In this document: positions 11,628 through 23,439 of the stretch, piece after piece
How positions within the stretch are numbered: the stretch's first letter is position 1
Layout: every line of letters begins with the position of its first letter
Translations under genes and position numbers: made by a program
NCBI GenBank assembly: GCA_944470555.2
Contig: OX104132.1
Location: 9,991,755 to 10,055,754 of the forward strand
DNA length: 64,000 nucleotides
Direction of reading: 5' to 3'
Origin: Heterobilharzia americana
Taxonomy: Eukaryota; Platyhelminthes; Trematoda; Strigeidida; Schistosomatidae
Notes under the pieces: model-generated
Database searches by the model: none
Seen by the model: the letters and a program-made list of their open reading frames with translations, nothing else
What the model was told of the DNA's origin: nothing

Positions 11628-13260
11628 AAACAGCGTAATTAGAAGACGAAGATTATCTGAAACATGTCGTGATGTATTAGCGCTATACATTTCGAACAAT
11701 CTGATCACACATGGACTTGTCGAACTATTTATATGAAAATTTACAAAAAGGTCAATGAAGTTAATAGAAAACATAGAACAAATAGGAAGGGATAGAAAAA
11801 GAAAAACCTTACTCTTGGTATGAAAATTAAAACCAATACTATCAAGGTAGGTTCAACGTGAGTACGAATTGTTTTTGTATACATAAAGCGGGTTTAAATT
11901 TACGGATGGCAATAGCTTCAATAAATTTAAGCACTCGGCTGTGACCACTTTTATGCAGTACTGTAAAGGCTATTTTCATGTCTATCCTATGGTTAGTTTC
12001 TAGTATATATTTAGCGATAGACGAAGATGGATGTTTGTCACCAGCACTTATCGGATCTGTTGAGGTCATTTGTTTTTGTAGCCACTCAGGTACATGTTCA
12101 ACCTTCTTTAGCTGCATCAAATCACAGTACTCCTCCCTATGTATATGTGTCCACACATACATGTAAATTGATAAACACAGTGGGATGTGATGTAAACGTT
12201 TATATGTTGTTTCGGTTTGTGCTGTAACATGGACTTGGTCTTCTCTACAATGATGACCTTAGCTGCATAATACGTTTTACAGATGGCCGATCTAAGTCTT
12301 TTCCTCACAAGAAAGCTATGTGAATCACCTCTAAATGGTAATGAGATGTAGACATTTTTCTTTGCAACGGAACACTGTACTTTTCAATGGTACATAACTT
12401 TTGCACCGGTCGATAAATCTCAACGGGTATCCATTCTGTGTCAGAGTTGTCGTCAGTAAGTTGGTTTCTTCCTCCCTGGTGTCATCGGTGCAGATACGGT
12501 TTATCCTGTTGAATAAGCATCTGACTAAACCACGTTTATATTGGACTGGGCGATAGCTATGGAGATTAAGATATTGCCCTGTCCATTTAGGTTTCTTATA
12601 GGTCGACCTCCTGATCGAACCATCCTCCTGTCGACTGAGCATTATGTCTAGGAACGGTAGCTGGTTGTTCGTCTCTTGTTCACAAGTCAGGCTAATGTAA
12701 TTTTGAACCGTGTTCATTTTCTGTAGCAGGCACATTGCATCATCAGGCTTTTCACATATAATGACTATATCATCAACATATCTCTTATAAAGTGAAACCC
12801 TACCGATGAGATCGTCAGCCATGTTTTCAACATATGACATGTATACAACAGCTAGCAACGGTCCGAATGGACTACCCATCGCGACACCATCAATCTACTG
12901 AAAGTGTTCGCCCTCGAATGTGAATTCAACTTTATCAGTGCATAATAACAATAAATCTTTTAAAAAAGTAATGGGAATAGGGAATATAAGACTGTTAGAA
13001 GAAATATAGTCACATAAAATATCAATTGTTTTTACTAGAGGTACATTAGTAAATAAAGAATTTACATCGAACGAGTACATAGTCTTATCCTATTAACTTC
13101 ATTAACCCTTTTCATAAATTTTCACATAAATAGTTCGACAAGTCCATGTGTGATCAGATTGTTCGAAATGTATAGCGCTAATACATCACGACATGTTTCA
13201 GATAATCTTCGTCTTCTAATTACGCTGTTTAAATTTATCAAAGGGACCGGTTGCTTAAAA
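11628..13260 (-). mobile_element. Penelope-like element 2 with inverted termini
   Basis: The coding frame is on the - strand (13080 to 11842). The 3' module at 11628-11740 and the segment 13120-13243 upstream of the frame are inverted copies of each other ('GTAATTAGAAGACGAAGATT' and its complement). Same family as PLE1, but better preserved. It sits in the ankyrin intron. Confidence 0.85.
11842..13080 (-). pseudogene. PLE2 reverse transcriptase/GIY-YIG endonuclease
   Basis: From the 5' side: 'MYSFDVNSLFTNVPL' (motif A with its Asp intact, 13038-13080), 'TFEGEHFQ', a TAG stop at about 12896, 'IDGVAMGSPFGPLLA', motif C 'LYKRYVDDIVIIC' (about 12755-12793), 'NQLPFLDIMLSRQEDGSIRR', then 'CVYQFTCMCGHIYIGRS' (GIY-YIG motif, near 12135-12185), 'EHVPEWLQKQM' and 'AIAIRKFKPALCIQKQFVLT'. 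Reverse transcriptase motifs are intact, but the internal stop and later frame changes break it. The N-terminal reverse transcriptase part is missing. Confidence 0.82.
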
Positions 13261-13339
13261 TAACACAAATTATTGAAATAGTTATAACTAAGGATAAGCA
13301 TTTCTTCGAACGTATCCTGACCAACAGTGGACTGAATAG

Positions 13340-14910
13340 TATGAAAAACTTGGGCACCAAGTTAGTCTGATTCATCGTAGTAAGTGTACTTTTACTTGTA
13401 TAATCCCGGCGTAGTATGTTAGAAAAAATAAGAAAATAAAGAAATATTTTTATTTTTCCTCAAAGTTTTGATCTTCCTAGGAAGCTCCTTTTCAAGAGTA
13501 CAGAATCTGATGTTTTTATGCTAATATTCAAGTTTTACTACAACATCAAAGTATTCTTTAAGGTGAGTAACACTTTACACTCACACTTATGTAAATTAAA
13601 AGATTTGATTCCCTATTTGGGTCAACAGAACTGTGTTTATAAGGTAGATTGTAGTGAATGAAATCCCACATACACTGGAGAGACATCATGTCAGGTACTG
13701 ACACGTCTAGCCGAACACTGTTGAGATTGCAAGAAACCACCAAAAATGATATGGAAATACTTGAAAAAAACTCTGCCATTGCTGCTTATGCCTTATATTC
13801 ATGTCATAAAATATCATTTGAGAAGATCGAAAGTCTTACAGAAGAGTTTTCTTTCTCATAAAGAGCTGATTATTGCAGAAGCTTTGTATACCTGTTCATA
13901 TCCTTCTCCGGTCAGCAGTAACGATGTGTTAGACATCCAACAAATATACTGGCAGACATTAATGACTTGTATAGACAGTCGTAAGTAATATATGAAGAGA
14001 AGTTAGAACATAATTTTATTTCATATGATTAATTACGCATTTAATCTTGCTTGAATAGTTTCTCGTGGTATTTCGCTTAATCGTCTTGACCACAAGGAAA
14101 TAGACAAAAAGAATATACAGTGGTTGCATTTTAACAGCTTGTCTAGTCCTATTACATACACCTTATACATCTACTATTTTCATCAGTTCCACACTACTTT
14201 CTAAGTCATATACGTTCCATGAATCATAACATAATCCATTTTGTTATCATTCATACTTCAAGTGTTATCAAAAGTACTTTTATTATTATTATTATTATTA
14301 TTATTACTTATTTATCATATATTGTCTGATCTTCAAATATTCATCCTTCCAAACTAGTAATCTCACCCTTGATGTCTCACAACTCCACTGTACTTTTCAT
14401 AGACGAACTAGAAAATTTCCCCACCCTATTTTTGTTCAACCTTAATTGCACAACTGAATAAAGCGTCTCTGACCGATTTGCTAACTCACTCACTCACATT
14501 ATATTGATCCTTGTTCCATGTCAGAATGTAACTGGATGATCGTAAAGGTCATCTTCTGCACCAAAACTTGAATATTAATATGAAGACTTTATTTCAAATT
14601 CATACTCTTGAAAAAGAGCCCCTAGCAAGATCGAAACGTTGAGGCATAACACAAAATATTTAGAGGTAGTATTCATCACGGCCCGACACCATTTGGGGGA
14701 CCACTGAAGAACTGGGAGTACTAGACAGCTTTTTTGCCCTAGTATGGAACTCCTCAGCAGAACGCACCCACGACCCACAAGATATTTGTTTATTTTTGCT
14801 GACGTACTTGTAATTTGTTTATTTTGTTATTTGTTCTAATACACTACACCGGGATTACACAAGTAAAAAACAGCTAATACGACGAAGGATTTCTGCGATT
14901 TCTGCATTGA
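13340..14910 (+). mobile_element. Penelope-like element 3 (second family), remnant with inverted termini
   Basis: Terminal modules at about 13365-13510 (reading -) and 14590-14910 (reading +) match as inverted repeats: both have 'CTTGAAAA.GAGC', a 'GATC.AAAC' block and 'GGGATTA.ACAAGTAAAA'. Between them, 13630-13740 encodes a GIY-YIG piece ('CVYKVDCSE', stop, 'PTYTGETSCQVLTRLAEH'). The right module is split by a SINE at 14665-14777. No reverse transcriptase was recognised. Confidence 0.65.
14665..14777 (-). mobile_element. tRNA-derived SINE family A, decayed fragment
   Basis: The tail and ribozyme region only ('CTGCTGAGGAGTTCCATACT' on the - strand). The GAAAC box has become CAAAAA, so the ribozyme is dead. 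Inserted in the right terminal module of PLE3. Confidence 0.6.
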
Positions 14911-15334
14911 AATATATGTAGCTTCAAGAGATTGTAAGACATTTTATCCATTAAACATTATATGGTAATCTTTCAAAGGAGGTGTATTCTCAGCTGATTT
15001 TGTCGATGATAAAACTTCCAATCACATGCTAGTCATCGTCTTCTGTGAAGTTTAGCCGAATAAAATGATTAATATACCCATTTGGAAATCCTCAGAAGTG
15101 CTGACCTTCAAACTCATAAAACATCACAAAACATCAAGTCGGGTCTCGTGGTAGGCACTTCAGATACGGAGTTAAGGATCCAGTAGTCCATATTTTCAAA
15201 CGCTTGTGCCCATTCGGGATTCAGTCCAACCATTACACATTTTCGATGCATTTCCGTGGATTAGATAAACTGATATGAAACAGTTCTACTGGCATCAAAG
15301 ACGTAAACATTCGATTTTGATAGTGATTATGAAT
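14911..15334. other. No recognisable gene
   Basis: Intron sequence between PLE3 and a degenerate SINE. Nothing recognised. Confidence 0.4.
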
Positions 15335-15640
15335 TGTGGCTGTCAGTGGAACCTAGTTGAAGACTGATCAGACAGATTTACTTGCCCTCCATTGAGTGAT
15401 ATTGTTCTCTCCTGAGATTACAGCTTCTGCTCCAAATCCCAGAGTGTTATCCACTGGTCTGCTGAGGTGTAACAGTCACTACTTGAGTGACAAGAGTAAT
15501 TTCATGTTACTGACAGTAGTTTCCTGTTGTTGATCGATCTGAGTTGTGTCGATCGGTCAGACATTTTTGTTTTGTGGCGAGCTCAAAATAGGACAACATG
15601 CGTATCCTGAACTCTACCGCTACCCGATATTCACTAATCA
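15335..15640. mobile_element. Hammerhead SINE family B, degenerate inverted pieces
   Basis: 15335-15490 matches the - strand tRNA-like head and ribozyme region ('GAGTGTTATCCACTG'). 15565-15640 matches the + strand after the core box ('CAAAATAGGACAACATGCGT'). Both ribozyme cores are destroyed. Confidence 0.5.
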
Positions 15641-15749
15641 TATCAAAACTGAAATCACAGGAACTATCGAGGTATTCACCCAGTAGTCTTCTAGTCGACA
15701 ATGGTCAATCGATCCGGTACACATAAGTCAACGATAACCATTAAACGTA

Positions 15750-16330
15750 GAATATATTAAGCGGTTGCAGAGTTTTGATTATAGGTGTCTTTGTAGCATT
15801 GCTGACCTTTGGTGGAATCACCATGTGAACAATGTTGAGGTCAGGCGAAGGGCACTAGGTAAGCCAAGTAAGTTGATTGATGAGACGGTGAACTTTAGTC
15901 AACTAGGATGACTTGTACATGTACTACGTATGCCCAGACACTGCCTACAGGGATGTTCCATGCTAAAGGAAGCTATATTAGGTTAGAAAAGGGAATAGGG
16001 TGGCCAGATCAGTCGATGTAGTCTCTGACACTTGATCCAAGGCATGTAGGGAGGTGTAGACTGTCTGACTGGGATCCTTGAGATGATTGGAACCATTGGT
16101 TGAGGACTGTTAATGACATGGCTGAAAGTCGGTAAGAATGGTGTGGATGTAGTCACTCCTTGACACCTTGTATAGCTTGAATACTTTCACTAACCTTTAT
16201 CCTCAAATTGTTTATTCTCCCACACAACTTTATCTGCTTTATTATCACTACTTTTCGATTCATCTTTTCTTTTTATACTATTAAGAAGGATGGCAAGTTG
16301 AACTGATCCACTTGTATGTGAGTTTCTTCA
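15750..16330 (+). mobile_element. SR2-like non-LTR 3' fragment, degenerate
   Basis: Matches the C-terminal coding end and 3' untranslated part of the SR2-like family: 'TTATAGGTGTCTTTGTAGCA', 'GTGAACAATGTTGAGGTCAG', 'GGTAAGCCAAGTAAGTTGAT', then the decayed tail to about 16330. Several stops. Confidence 0.6.
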
Positions 16331-16978
16331 TTGATTTTGTCCAACTGACTGTATTTATATATCTCCTTAATACATTAAATGACTTAGCATTCATCATTCA
16401 GTAAAACTGAGAAATGTGTACGCCGAAGGTGTAAAGTAACCCTATTATTAATAGCAGGAGTTAAGCTTCTACCGTATTATTTTGTTATATATGGTTGAAG
16501 ACAATGTACTCGCCGAGGTAAACTTTAATACCACAACTGTTACTAATGATAATGTGACTCATTTCATGCACTAACTACTGTCTTTCATAGGTTATCTCAG
16601 TAATTCACATATTCTTTCCCCTAAGCCTTGCACACGAAGTCTTCACGGTAAATAATTTATAATTTTAGGTATAAAACAAAAGTGGTATAGCGTAGAGTTG
16701 CTCTTTTCAGCTGTACAATCGCATTTAAATATTCTTTTCATACAATAATAGAAAGGAATATTTCATGAAATATTTTGAGATGGGGAAAAGAAAAGGAATT
16801 ACGTAATTTTTGAAATAGTAATAAGAAGACTTATCAATACGGAATTAATATTACGTTACTAGGTTAAATTATGTAACACAATGATTATAAAGAGAAATCA
16901 GGATTATAGGAGTTTAGGAATATAATGTGTGAGAAGATCTGAATGAAAAGATCTTGAAGGTAGAAGTGTTCTTATAGG
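16331..16978. other. No recognisable gene
   Basis: AT-rich intron sequence with no recognised repeat. Confidence 0.4.
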
Positions 16979-17180
16979 TTATGTCCATTGCAACTCAAAA
17001 GACTGGACAAATTTCTTTTGAACGCAGAGTTTGAATTTCAAAATATTAATTGCATTGGCTTCCACAGTTTGAAGAAGTTTTAGGCGTACACCGTTCACAA
17101 GATTTGCGCAAACTCTATAGATTACCCCGAAGTTGTTTTCTACATTAACCGGAGGGTCATAACATATCATATGTACTAAA

Positions 17181-17466
17181 AAGCCTGATGGTTGTGAGAG
17201 CAGTTACTCAACGATGACATTGGCTGGTGGTCGCTCTATATCGTGAGCTGACAGAAGTTGGAAATATGGACCAATGGATTCTGGTCCAGTGGCTCAATGG
17301 CAAAGTGCTGGCCACGAAACCTGAAGGTCGCGAGTTCGATCCCTGGCAAGGTCGTAGGTGCGCATCGCTGAGGAGCCCCCTACTAAGATGAAACAGCTGT
17401 CCAGTGCTCCCAGGTTTCCTTTCTTCCTCCAACTGACGTCAGTCTACGATGAATAACAACTTAAAA
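17181..17466 (+). mobile_element. tRNA-derived SINE family A inserted in PLE4
   Basis: A nearly full copy: leader, tRNA-like head ('CCAGTGGCTCAATGGCAAAG', B box 'GAGTTCGATCCC'), ribozyme motif and tail to 'GAATAACAACTTAAAATA'. The PLE4 frame continues on both sides, so the SINE is the younger insertion. Confidence 0.85.
17358..17410 (+). ncRNA. Hammerhead ribozyme motif (family A, altered stem II)
   Basis: The core boxes CTGAGGAG, GAAAC and GTC are intact. Stem II is the weak form seen at 7220-7270, and stem I is mismatched (GCATCG against CAGTGC). Confidence 0.5.
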
Positions 17467-17900
17467 TAGAGCTGCGAAGTGTCCTTCTTTTTCCTTTGTG
17501 GAACCAGGTTGGTATGTGTTCGAAAATACGTTTGGAAAACGAACGCTGGGTACGGCCAATATACCTAACTCCACAGAAGTAGATGAATTGATCAACACAC
17601 ATTAATGTGGCCAAGGGAGCTAGCTTATGCTTTACGCATAATCGAAGCGTTGAGTGGGTGGAGAAAATTAATATGAGTTTGCCAGATAGTTTCTCAACAT
17701 ATCTACTGATGTGTCTCCACTGAACTGTAAGCTCATGAAAAGAGGCTTCTTAGGAGCTGTAGATTTGTTGATCGTCATAGCTGAGACGTAAACTCAGTGG
17801 CTAACTCATCTTTTTTCGTGGGAGAAAGCATTCGCTTTCTGAAGTGTGTCTTGATAATCTCCCACGAACATTTATCATTTTCTGTGATAAGCAACGCGTA

Positions 17901-18454
17901 GGCCTGTAGTATGCAAATTTACTCAACAATAAAATAGGCTTCATGGGTCCATCAACATCATTTATATGTTTTTCGTTTAGATTTTTAGTTTACTGGAGCA
18001 AGCTGATTAACTTTTAATACAAAATATGTAATCAAGGATGTATTAGGTGTACTCATTTTCTACATCTAGGAAATGTTTTCTTTATTTCCTTTAAATCGTT
18101 TGAAATTGTACACTTCCTGATTACCGACTCATAACTGAGCTGCACTGTTCAGTGTCTCCGGCATGAATCAACAGTTAACGACATTGCATCTACAGTGAAC
18201 GAATTGTAAGGAGTTTACATAGAAAGAGAGAGAGAGAGAGAGAAAGACAGAGCTTACAACTGTGAAACAACATATAGGATCTTTATGAATTGTTCTAAAC
18301 AAGCAGACATAACACACTACTTTCGCGGTAGTACTGAATTCTGGTTAGTTGCAGTTTCGTTAACCTCAGTGAAATTATGGCTAAACAACATGAGAATTTG
18401 ACTACCGATGGTTAAGATTATGTTCACTACACCTATTTCTACCTAAATTACTAG
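17901..18454. other. No recognisable gene; short GA repeat
   Basis: AT-rich intron sequence with an imperfect (GA)n run at about 18222-18246. Nothing else recognised. Confidence 0.5.
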
Positions 18455-18640
18455 GTAGTACAACATCACTCACTGGGGTGCAGGTACATTCAGCTGACGA
18501 GTCCCAAATAGGATGAAACGCGCATTTTGGATTCCTGTGCTAGCTACAACCAAGTAAATTACTATAATAAATATTCAGGCATTATCGAGACATCGGCATA
18601 GGAGCCCATAGGCCAACAGAAGTTGGACAGTTCGCTTTTC
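18455..18640 (+). mobile_element. Hammerhead SINE family B, 5'-truncated
   Basis: Starts within the region after the tRNA-like head, then has the ribozyme and a decayed tail ('GAGACATCGGCATAGGAGCC'). Confidence 0.7.
18481..18545 (+). ncRNA. Hammerhead ribozyme motif (family B)
   Basis: CTGACGAG and GAAAC are intact. The closing pair of stem II is G-T rather than G-C (TGAAAC), the cleavage triplet position reads TTT and stem I is mismatched. Probably inactive. Confidence 0.6.
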
Positions 18641-19635
18641 AGTATTACAGCGGAGAATTACAAGCATATCAAAAAATGGTATGATAAACCACTGAAAATC
18701 AGACTATTATACGTAACTCTATAGATTTAATGAAATGTTTACGGGTTAGTTAACATGCTTCGACAGAAACTTGATAGCGAAATGCAACAATAATGTTAAC
18801 CAGTTAAATCTCGTTATGTCAATTACAATAATGATGATGATTGTTTTGCATGAGAATAGATTGTAAATATATTTCTTAACGCAAAAACCATAAATCAAAA
18901 TAACCTGTTTGGTCACCGGAAAAGGGAGATGATTTCTGCCAAGAAAACATTTTCTTTACGACGAAATGTCTTCTCTTAGCTGTATACTCCCAAATATATG
19001 GTAGAAACGATAGAATATCACAAAGTAATTTCCTGGCAAAGGTCAAAATACATTGCACGACATAAGAAAGTTACGTACTATGCATATTTACGTTGGTATG
19101 TAAAATAGGAGGTAAACACATGATTACAAAACAAAATAAAATCTCTTTGTACAACCATATTTTCACAACTTTTAGGAAGCCACGTGAATTTTCTATGTAG
19201 AACGTCGTTCGATATCATTTAACGTTAAGTATAATTTCAGGGTGGTATTCATCACAAACCGACGTCAACTTTAGGATCTACGTGCTCATCGCAAGTCCTG
19301 GTGGTCATAGTTTCCATCCTAGTTATGGGTAGGCACTGCTAAGGAGTTACATGCTAAGATGTAACAACTGTTCAGTGTTCCTAGGTTCTCAATAATTCTA
19401 TCATTGATAGCGGTTCGTGACGAATACTTCCCAGTGGTCAACCAACCACTACAAACCCCGTCAATTGAAGTAAAGGATAATTGTAAGATCTGGTAAAAAA
19501 AACTACTGAAAATTCATTTTACTGAAACACTACTCTTCAGTTTTACAAGATTATAAAAACTCTCACACTTTGTTTAGTACACCTTATAAGTATGAAGGAT
19601 ATTTCATAGATTTAGTTCCCTTGACAAAATTGCAC
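18641..19635. other. Intron with one degenerate family A SINE
   Basis: 19240-19440 (+) keeps only the skeleton of a family A SINE ('GGCACTGCTAAGGAGTTACA', 'AGTGTTCCTAGG'). The rest is AT-rich with nothing recognised. Confidence 0.45.
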
Positions 19636-20991
19636 AAAGCAATAACAATGAGATTTCCAAAATAAAATGACCTCGTCTTATTTCATAACCTGCTGCATCA
19701 GCTGCAAACAACCACCTACAATTGAAATTAAGTATTTGCAATAATAATGGCATGACAAATTTCAATTATGTAGGAGTGGATGAAGATTTGGAATTCAGGA
19801 ATAACAATTAAGCAGTGAGTCGATGAAATACATGATTAATAGTTACAAACTTTAGTCGGAATCGATGGAAATTTATATCTGATGCGATAGAAAATTCTGG
19901 AACTGTGGATCGAGGATGGGGGGGGGGCAACAAACGAAAATCAGTGTAAAAGAAGGGACTGTTTAAGAGTTAGTAGGTTATGCGATTACATGAAAAAACT
20001 TGAAAATGTTTAAGTGATTAATAATTAGTAAGTAATTATTGAAAAGATGATGAACCAAAGGAAAATGGAAAACTATATACATACAAATGCAAAAATTATA
20101 TACAGTTACCAAGGTAAAGAAAGATTAATCATAGTCTCCTTTCACCCTTTTTTTAGTCCGTCCTATATGCTTGCTTCCACAAGGATGGGTGAATTGATAT
20201 ACGCAGTTGGAGGTGATGTGAGATGGGTATTTGTCTACTTTCGACTGTGTTATTGAGCATAATATATTGTAAACTGAGATTAGTCTAGCGGAAAGAAAGC
20301 TGCTTCTCAGTGTAGCTTTTATTCCTCTGTGTATTCTTTCATATGTCTCATCACCTTTTATTCTTCTGTGCTCAATAATACAGTCGAAAGTAGACAAATA
20401 CCCATCTCACATCACCTCCAACTGCGTATATCAATTCACCCATCCTTGTGGAAGCAAGCATATAAGACGGACTAAAAAAAGGGTGAAAGGAGACTATGAT
20501 TAATCTTTCTTTACCTTGGTAACTGTATATAATTTTTGCATTTGTATGTATATAGTTTTCCATTTTCCTTTGGTTTCATCATCTTTTCAATAATTACTTA
20601 CTAATTATTAATCACTTAAACATTTTCAAGTTTTTTCATGTAATCGCATAACCTACTAACTCTTAAACAGTCCCTTCTTTTACACTGATTTTCGTTTGTT
20701 GCCCCCCCCCCATCCTCGATCCACAGTTCCAGAATTTTCTATCGCATCAGATATAAATTTCCATCGATTCCGACTAAAGTTTGTAACTATTAATCATGTA
20801 TTTCATCGACTCACTGCTTAATTGTTATTCCTGAATTCCAAATCTTCATCCACTCCTACATAATTGAAGTGTGTCATGCCATTATTATTGCAAATACTTA
20901 ATTTCAATTGTAGGTGGTTGTTTGCAGCTGATGCAGCAGGTTATGAAATAAGACGAGGTCATTTTATTTTGGAAATCTCGTTGTTATTGCT
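19636..20991. repeat. Large inverted repeat made from a PLE 3' part (PLE5)
   Basis: The arms 19636-20260 and 20369-20991 are nearly perfect inverted copies, about 620 bases each, around a roughly 108-base spacer. They share a run of ten G/C (19918-19927, 20702-20711). The spacer and left arm read on the - strand as a PLE frame ending in 'NCVYQFTHPCGSKHIGRTKK', a GIY-YIG motif. The right arm has the same text, with one visible change (GRT to RRT). The remainder of each arm is probably PLE 3' untranslated sequence. Confidence 0.88.
20125..20397 (-). pseudogene. PLE5 GIY-YIG endonuclease fragment
   Basis: A 90-codon frame crossing from the right arm through the spacer into the left arm. The spacer part ('GDETYERIHRGIKATLRSSF', 'VYNILCSITQSKVDKYPSH') leads into the GIY-YIG core 'CVYQFTHPCGSKHIGRTKKR'. 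There is no reverse transcriptase with it. It is a fragment, not a gene. Confidence 0.65.
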
Positions 20992-22929
20992 TTATTCAAA
21001 ATAAAGGATTATATATTACTTGGTCACATAAACTCTATTCATACTCCTTGAGTCTTTACAGTCACTGGAAATGATAAACTTTACTGTAACAAAAATGTGA
21101 GGAAGTGGAGAATATATTTAAGACTTAATAAAATGTCTTTTATCTCTTTAAGTAACAAAGAATGAATATGAGTGAGATACTGGAGTCAATTTCTAAGATC
21201 TTAGACATATGAAAGAAACAACTGCAAATTGAGTTATTGAAAAATTTAAGGAGTCATTGAAAAAAAGTCTCACTTCAAACCCATCACGAACGCATATAAG
21301 TTATAAAAAACATTGAAAACCTGGGAGCACTGGACAGCTGTTTTGTTCTAGCATAGGACTCTTTAGCAGTGGTTACTCATGATTGAACTTAAGACTATCA
21401 GGTCTCGTGGCGAGCACGGTAACCAACTGGGCCACTGGAATGGAACCTAATGGTTGCTACAAACCCTCATAATGAAAAAACCAGACGGACAACTTAATCA
21501 TCAATAAAGTTAGATTCACGAAGTTTTATCATGAATGAACAATTAAATATATGTAATGTTGGTGTACCCACGAGACTTCCACGTTGATTAGCTCAGAGGT
21601 GGGGAAATATTGGCAAAAGATTATCAGTTAAGGCTTTGGAAAGCTATTTTAACTGGACCCAAAGAGTAAAGCATTTGAATTCTCTGAATATATTCATGGC
21701 GTCATATGATGTCAATATACTTCTCCTTGAAACAGTAGTAATCATTTTTAAATACACATCAGATATCCTATAACTAAAGGCCGATCTTGAGTTTTTTCAA
21801 TCAATTTCCTGTGAAAATATATTCAAAACAAATTCAATGGTGTCATTTACAAGCATATTGACAATATATCATCAGGAAGTTCACTTACATCAGAACCGAC
21901 GGATGCCTTCATGTTGTATTTATAAAACACCATCATATTACTTGCAATGGATCATAGCAGTCTTTTTGATTGGAAGAGGAGGAATTGTTTTGATGATAAG
22001 TCTACTGTTTATGAGAACTTCCATTTGACATAGAAGCTTCTCCAACATTTCAACAACGTACATACCAATATTAATTTTACTATGCGATGTGAATAGAAGC
22101 AACAGTTAGACTTAACGGAGACGATATGACAAAAAGGTCTATTTATCTCAAAATCACATTGATTCATAGACATTTACAATATAGATTGAATGGGATTGTT
22201 ACATTCTAGCGTAGAGAAACTGTAATCACAAGAACAAATGTAACCAGAAACTTAGCTTAGTGGACAACGTTTGCATAACTATGGTTAAGTGAAGAAGCTT
22301 GTGTGGAAATGCTGAAAACGTAAGAATAGGAGAGAGAAATACGATATTATGAAGAGGAAATCATTGTTTATCATTTACAGTTTCAAAGTGGATAATGTCA
22401 TGGAGCAAATCGATTGTCTTTTCGACTGAAAGATTCATCTAATTGTTTCAAACAGCATTTTCAATCACAAAAGTTGAAACTACTAAGACTACTGCCTCTT
22501 GTTAACTTCAACCGTATTCAACAACTCACAGACCCATGTAAAGGCGGTTGCATAAGGGTAACAGACAAGAAGTTGCCTACTAAAATTGCACAACATGTCC
22601 ATATGAATATACATCTCATTGATTCAGTCTTATTCAACATTTCAATAGCTTTTCACTAACTTGATACATGACACCAAATCGATGCAATAATGTTTTTTTA
22701 CAGTAGCTAACAGACAAAATAATTTGCATTTCCAATTCCTGAAACCGTAAGTATCCAACGACTTCACGTGGAATTCGGTGTTCAGAATGGAATAGTTGTT
22801 AAACTCTAACTGCATAAGTACGAAGTGAAATTTCCACTGAAAATCTTTTGGTGTACCTTTCCTAGTTTATTTATTCAAGAATACTCACACCTTTGAGTTA
22901 CAGAAAAATCTTTAAACAACTAGTTTCCT
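20992..22929. other. Intron; one decayed family A SINE
   Basis: 21311-21450 (-) is a decayed family A SINE (core box now CTAAAGAG). The remainder, including the open frame at 21837-22028, shows nothing I recognise. Confidence 0.45.
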
Positions 22930-23027
22930 TGATAAGTTTAAACAACGTAATGGAAAGACGGAGGTTATCTGAAACATATATTAAAACTAAACATTTTGAA
23001 CAATTTCGTAACACGTGAACTTGTCGA
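22930..23027 (+). mobile_element. PLE terminal-module fragment
   Basis: Matches the terminal module of PLE1 and PLE2 ('GAGGTTATCTGAAACAT', 'GAACTTGTCGAACAT'). It is an isolated end piece directly followed by a SINE. Confidence 0.6.
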
Positions 23028-23300
23028 ACATGAGGACAGGTACTCAACGATGGCATTCGATGAAAGTCACGCTATACTGTGAACTGACAGAAGTAGGAAA
23101 TATGGACCACTGAATTCCAACTCAGTGGCTCAACGGTAACCTGCTAGCCATGGAAACTTAAGGTCTTTGGTTGAATCGTTGGATGTATCATGAGTGCGCA
23201 CTGCTGAAAAGTCTCATACCAGGACGAAACAGTTGCCTAATGCTTCCACGTTTCCAATGTTTCCCTAACCGATGTCAGTCTATGATGAATACCAACGAAA
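23028..23300 (+). mobile_element. tRNA-derived SINE family A, decayed
   Basis: Leader, tRNA-like head ('TCAGTGGCTCAACGGTAACC') and tail are present. The ribozyme core reads CTGAAAAG and the cleavage triplet has changed, so it is inactive. Confidence 0.7.
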
Positions 23301-23439
23301 TTTACATAAAACTGACAAAGCTTAATTGAGACATTGGAATTATAACTAAAAGATACATAATAAAGTCATAACGAAAATAAGAGAAGAAAAGAAAGGTCAG
23401 GTCACCATCATCAATATGAAGAGTTGAATTCAATACTCA

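Larger units (their letters stand above)
16979..17900 (-). mobile_element. Penelope-like element 4, 3' half, split by a SINE
   Basis: The - strand frame holds 'VEANAINILKFKLCVQKKFV' (C-terminal block, 16990-17080) and, beyond an inserted SINE (17181-17466), 'QFIYFCGVRYIGRTQRSF' (GIY-YIG motif, about 17535-17600) followed by 'EHIPTWFHKGKRR'. Further upstream residues to about 17900 are decayed. It is a third PLE lineage by sequence. Confidence 0.75.
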
